A stretch of DNA of 17,958 nt from CAVSRC01 sp963798195. Its GTDB lineage: Bacteria; Pseudomonadota; Alphaproteobacteria; Rhizobiales; Kaistiaceae. Both the position numbers and the translations under genes were made by a program. The notes beneath the pieces were generated by a model. It saw only the letters and a program-made list of their open reading frames with translations, was not told the origin of the DNA and made no database searches. Each line of letters opens with the position of its first letter. Positions within the stretch are counted from its first letter, which is position 1. Of this stretch, positions 16,501 through 17,958 are shown piece by piece. The stretch is from contig CAWCSF010000009.1 of NCBI GenBank assembly GCA_963798195.1, positions 1 through 17,958 on the forward strand, read 5' to 3'.

Positions 16501-17095
16501 CGCCGAAGAAATCGAGGCGTACCGGCTCCTCGGTTCCGGCAGCGTAGAGATCGAGGATGCCGCCGCGGACCGCGTATTCGCCGGGTTCGCGCACGGTCGA
16601 GGTTCGCAGGAAGCCGTTGCCCTCTAGCCAGCGGACGAGATCGGCCATCGGCATGCGGCTGCCCGCGGCCGCGGAGAGCGCCCCACCGGCCACCACTGCC
16701 TGTTGCGGTACGCGTTGGAGCGCCGCGTTGACCGTGGTGAGGATGATCGTTGGCCGCTTGGAAGGCTGGCTCACGTGCGCCAGCGCCGCCATGCGCCGCG
16801 CGACGATGGCAGCATGGGGCGACACGCGATCGTAGGGCAGACAGTCCCACGCCGGGAACTCGACGACATCCACGCTCGGTGCGAAGAAGCGCACACCGCG
16901 CTCGATCTCGGCAAGGCGCTGCCCGTCGCGAGCGACAAAGAGCAGCCGCGTCGTTCCGGCTGCGGCCATGACGTCGGCGAGCGTCTTGCCGGCCATGCCG
17001 TCGGGCACGGCGGCCAGTGTCGTCTCTCCGGGCCGCGCGAACAGGGCGGTCAGGCGACGGTTGATCTCGGCAAGGGCGGGTGTTTTCTGGTCCAT
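13574..17095 (-). CDS. mfd: Transcription-repair coupling factor Mfd
   Basis: Mfd is an ATP-driven DNA translocase that removes RNA polymerase stalled at lesions and recruits UvrA/UvrB for nucleotide excision repair. The 1173-residue length matches the family (E. coli 1148). The order is an N-terminal UvrB-like module (VVEFPAWDCLPYDRVSPH near residue 80; REPGEYAVRGGILDLY near 175), a CarD-like polymerase-interaction domain near 500-560 (GDLVVHIDHGIARFNGL), and helicase motor domains. The motor shows Walker A GDVGFGKTE near 650, the DEEQ box IVDEEQHFGVKHKERL near 750, SATPIPRTL, and QLRGRVGRSKQRAYALF near 925. A C-terminal TRCF domain with RLNLYKRLSDL follows. The ATG at 17095 opens DQKTPALAEINRRL; an in-frame upstream start would overlap sdhE. 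It lies 10 bases behind sdhE and is probably co-transcribed with it. Confidence 0.97.
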   Translation of the reverse strand: MDQKTPALAEINRRLTALFARPGETTLAAVPDGMAGKTLADVMAAAGTTRLLFVARDGQRLAEIERGVRFFAPSVDVVEFPAWDCLPYDRVSPHAAIVARRMAALAHVSQPSKRPTIILTTVNAALQRVPQQAVVAGGALSAAAGSRMPMADLVRWLEGNGFLRTSTVREPGEYAVRGGILDLYAAGTEEPVRLDFFGDTLETVRNFDAETQRTTNRQTRIDLVPVSEMALTPESIARFRQRYVAMFGAAAPDDLFYHAVSEGRRHVGMEHWLPLFAEELETLFDHVDGAPVVLDHLVDEAIAERVDQIADHYKARHAAMESGDAGGGAPYKPLPPDRLYLDKRAWGDLLKARAVARLSPFAQPEAAGIVDMGGRAGRGFTAERTAENVNVFDAVIDHIKATLKAGKRVVVACWSDGARDRMGQVLVDHGLTRLKPVADWREAAALDREMTALGVLGLESGFDTATLAVIGEQDILGDRLVRPHAKRRPADYLSDVTSLAEGDLVVHIDHGIARFNGLKTIEAAGAPHDCLELIYAGNDRVYLPVENIELLSRYGSESADVPLDKLGGVAWQSRKARLKKRIRDMAEALIKIAAARAMKQAPVLTPPDGLYDEFAARFPYEETEDQQTAIDTVLGDLSTGTPMDRLVCGDVGFGKTEVALRAAFIAALSGRQVAVVVPTTLLARQHFKTFSERFAGLPVRVAQASRLVGTKELAAVKAGISDGSIDIVVGTHALLSKGIAFRDLALLIVDEEQHFGVKHKERLKELKADVHVLTLSATPIPRTLQLALTGVRELSLITTPPIDRLAVRTFISPFDPLVVREALLRERYRGGQSFYVCPRISDLAERHAFLSEAVPEVKVAVANGQMTPAALEDVMTAFYDGAYDVLLSTSIVELGLDIPTANTLIVHRAEMFGLAQLYQLRGRVGRSKQRAYALFTVPPDRTLTGTAERRLKVLQSLDTLGAGFQLASHDLDIRGAGNLLGEEQSGHIKEVGYELYQQMLEEAVASLKSGGETAEEGRWAPQITIGMAVMIPETYVADLQLRLNLYKRLSDLDDQPAIEAFAAELIDRFGPLPEEVDHLLRIVAIKALCRRANIDKVDVGPKGAVIGFRDNTFANAAGLMRWIGQQGSIAKVRPDQKIVLMRDWSEIGGRLKGTEVLVGALARLAADGEKRAA

Positions 17096-17105
17096 GGGTC
17101 TTCGT

Positions 17106-17381
17106 CTATGCGCCGTGAAAGGCAAGGATGCGGTCGAAGATCGGTGAGCGCACGTCGTCCGGCACGGGTTCTTCCCCGATGATCCAGGCCAGCATGAACT
17201 GGTCCGGAATCTCCAGCAGCGCCTCGAACTGGGTCAGGCTGGTGTTGTCCAGTTCCTCCAGATGAGCGTCGGCGAACCGGCCGAGCAGCAGGTCGACTTC
17301 GCGCAAGCCTCGGTGCCAGCAGCGGAATTTCAGCCGCCGGCGGCGCATCGCCATGTCTTCCGCGTCGCCGACGCCGTCCAT
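17106..17381 (-). CDS. sdhE: Succinate dehydrogenase FAD assembly factor SdhE
   Basis: This 91-residue small cytosolic protein of the SdhE/YgfY (DUF339) family helps attach FAD covalently to SdhA of respiratory complex II. The family signature is clear: RRRRLKFRCWHRGLREVDLL contains the RGxxE motif (R24, G25, E28) shown to be essential in other bacteria. Next come LGRFADAHLEELDNTSLTQFEALLEIPDQFM and the C-terminal AWIIGEEPVPD. The ATG at 17381 gives the usual ten or so residues before the Arg run and has GGGA a few bases upstream; ATGs at codons 10 and 12 are possible alternatives. The stop is 10 bases ahead of mfd, and recG lies divergently upstream. This recG / sdhE-mfd order recurs in alphaproteobacteria and supports the call. 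Confidence 0.94.
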   Translation of the reverse strand: MDGVGDAEDMAMRRRRLKFRCWHRGLREVDLLLGRFADAHLEELDNTSLTQFEALLEIPDQFMLAWIIGEEPVPDDVRSPIFDRILAFHGA

Positions 17382-17446
17382 CTGATCCCGGTTCCCCAAT
17401 AGCAAAGTGGCGCCGTGCCGGATTCGGGCACGTCGCTCGCGCCGGA

Positions 17447-17475
17447 CATATAGCGGCTCGGGCCCAAAGCTCCAA
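17447..17475 (-). promoter_or_regulatory. Candidate sigma-70-type promoter for sdhE-mfd
   Basis: On the minus strand, TTGGAG (17475-17470) and TATATG (17452-17447) are separated by exactly 17 bases, in the gap between divergent recG and sdhE. Transcription would start near 17440, leaving a leader of about 60 bases before the sdhE ATG. Both hexamers match the consensus in four of six positions. This is a pattern call without experimental support. Confidence 0.42.
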
Positions 17476-17522
17476 GCGTTCCGCATTCGACGCGAGACCG
17501 GAACCTGCGCTATCTCAGGCGC

Positions 17523-17958
17523 ATGAGGCCCGACATTCTCAACCCCCTCTTTCGTCCGGTCACCAGTCTCGCCGGCATCGGCCCGAAGCTGGGCGTGGCG
17601 CTCGGCCGTTTGGTCGGCGGTCCGGACGAGGAGGACGCGCCGCGCGTCGTCGATCTGCTGTTCCACCTGCCCGTTGCAGTCATCGACCGCAGCAAGCAGC
17701 CGGGCGTGGCCCTCGCGCCGGAAGGCGCCATCGTCACGCTCAAGGTCCGCGTCGATCGGCATCAGAAGCCACCGCGTGGCAACCGCCGCATTCCATGGCG
17801 CGTCTTCTGCCACGACGATACCGGCGAGATCGGCCTCACCTTCTTCCATGCCCACGGCGACTACCTCGAAAAGACCCTCCCGGTCGGCGCGACCGTGTTC
17901 GTCAGCGGGCGTGTGGAATGGTTCAACGGGCGGCCGACGATGGTTCATCCGGACCACA
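17523..17958 (+). CDS. recG: ATP-dependent DNA helicase RecG, N-terminal part (runs off the window)
   Basis: The first 145 codons of RecG are visible, and the frame is still open at the window end. RecG is a cytosolic helicase that remodels stalled replication forks and branched recombination intermediates. The family N-terminus is recognisable: NPLFRPVTSLAGIGPKLGVAL, then VVDLLFHLPVAVIDRS, followed by the start of the OB-fold wedge domain (VTLKVRVDRHQ, WRVFCHDDTGEIGLTFFH, LPVGATVFVSGRVEWFNGRPTMVHPDH). The helicase motifs would lie beyond the window. The ATG at 17523 lacks a good Shine-Dalgarno (only CAGG at a 3-base spacing). A TATCTC at 17511-17516 would place transcription almost on the ATG, so a leaderless message is possible but unproven. 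It is divergent from sdhE-mfd. Confidence 0.93.
   Translation, partial: MRPDILNPLFRPVTSLAGIGPKLGVALGRLVGGPDEEDAPRVVDLLFHLPVAVIDRSKQPGVALAPEGAIVTLKVRVDRHQKPPRGNRRIPWRVFCHDDTGEIGLTFFHAHGDYLEKTLPVGATVFVSGRVEWFNGRPTMVHPDH

Noticed and set aside
17382..17957. Open frame extending sdhE upstream to 283 codons
   Set aside because: The upstream part is antisense to the clear RecG N-terminus and has no SdhE similarity.

Overview
This is a GC-rich, gene-dense chromosomal window. It most likely comes from an alphaproteobacterium of the Hyphomicrobiales (Rhizobiales) type. The evidence is a Pcs-type phosphatidylcholine synthase, an IalB-family periplasmic protein, HspQ, a UbiH-like hydroxylase with an alphaproteobacterial-style GEAAH motif, and the order recG / sdhE-mfd. 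The genus cannot be fixed from the sequence alone. I see no mobile element, CRISPR array, rRNA or tRNA, prophage, or compositional island. Most genes look like ordinary core or common accessory chromosome.

Layout. Positions 52-1755 (+) encode a SulP anion transporter with a STAS domain. It meets, tail to tail, a tightly packed minus-strand group (1752-4390) that reads pcs (phosphatidylcholine synthase), a TerC-family membrane protein, then an MFS transporter. Divergent from pcs, 4565-6677 (+) is a translationally coupled trio: two half-size YeeE/YedE (sulfur-transport) membrane proteins followed by a UbiH/UbiF-family FAD monooxygenase, each joined by an ATGA overlap. An AEC-family permease (6643-7605, -) overlaps the 3' end of the monooxygenase gene. 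hspQ (7804-8139, +) and an IalB-family secreted protein (8200-8859, -) converge on one strong hairpin terminator.

Positions 9142-10989 (+) encode a family 5 periplasmic solute-binding protein with no permease genes beside it, followed by a cytosolic DsbA/FrnE-like oxidoreductase (11044-11697, +). Converging on the latter is a minus-strand PAS-PAS-PAS-GGDEF diguanylate cyclase (11700-13485). Its reading frame is broken by one extra base near 12744, although both halves are otherwise well conserved. The window ends with the minus-strand pair sdhE-mfd (17381 down to 13574) and the divergent, truncated start of recG (17523 to the end).

How the genes work together. The clearest functional units are sdhE-mfd/recG (complex II flavinylation factor and DNA repair helicases, linked by conserved gene order rather than by a shared pathway), the YeeE pair with the flavin hydroxylase, and pcs-terC-MFS (membrane lipid and membrane transport). 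No convincing undescribed system was found. The items most worth a second look are the frameshifted diguanylate cyclase, the coupling of sulfur-transport halves to a UbiH-like hydroxylase, and the pcs-terC linkage.
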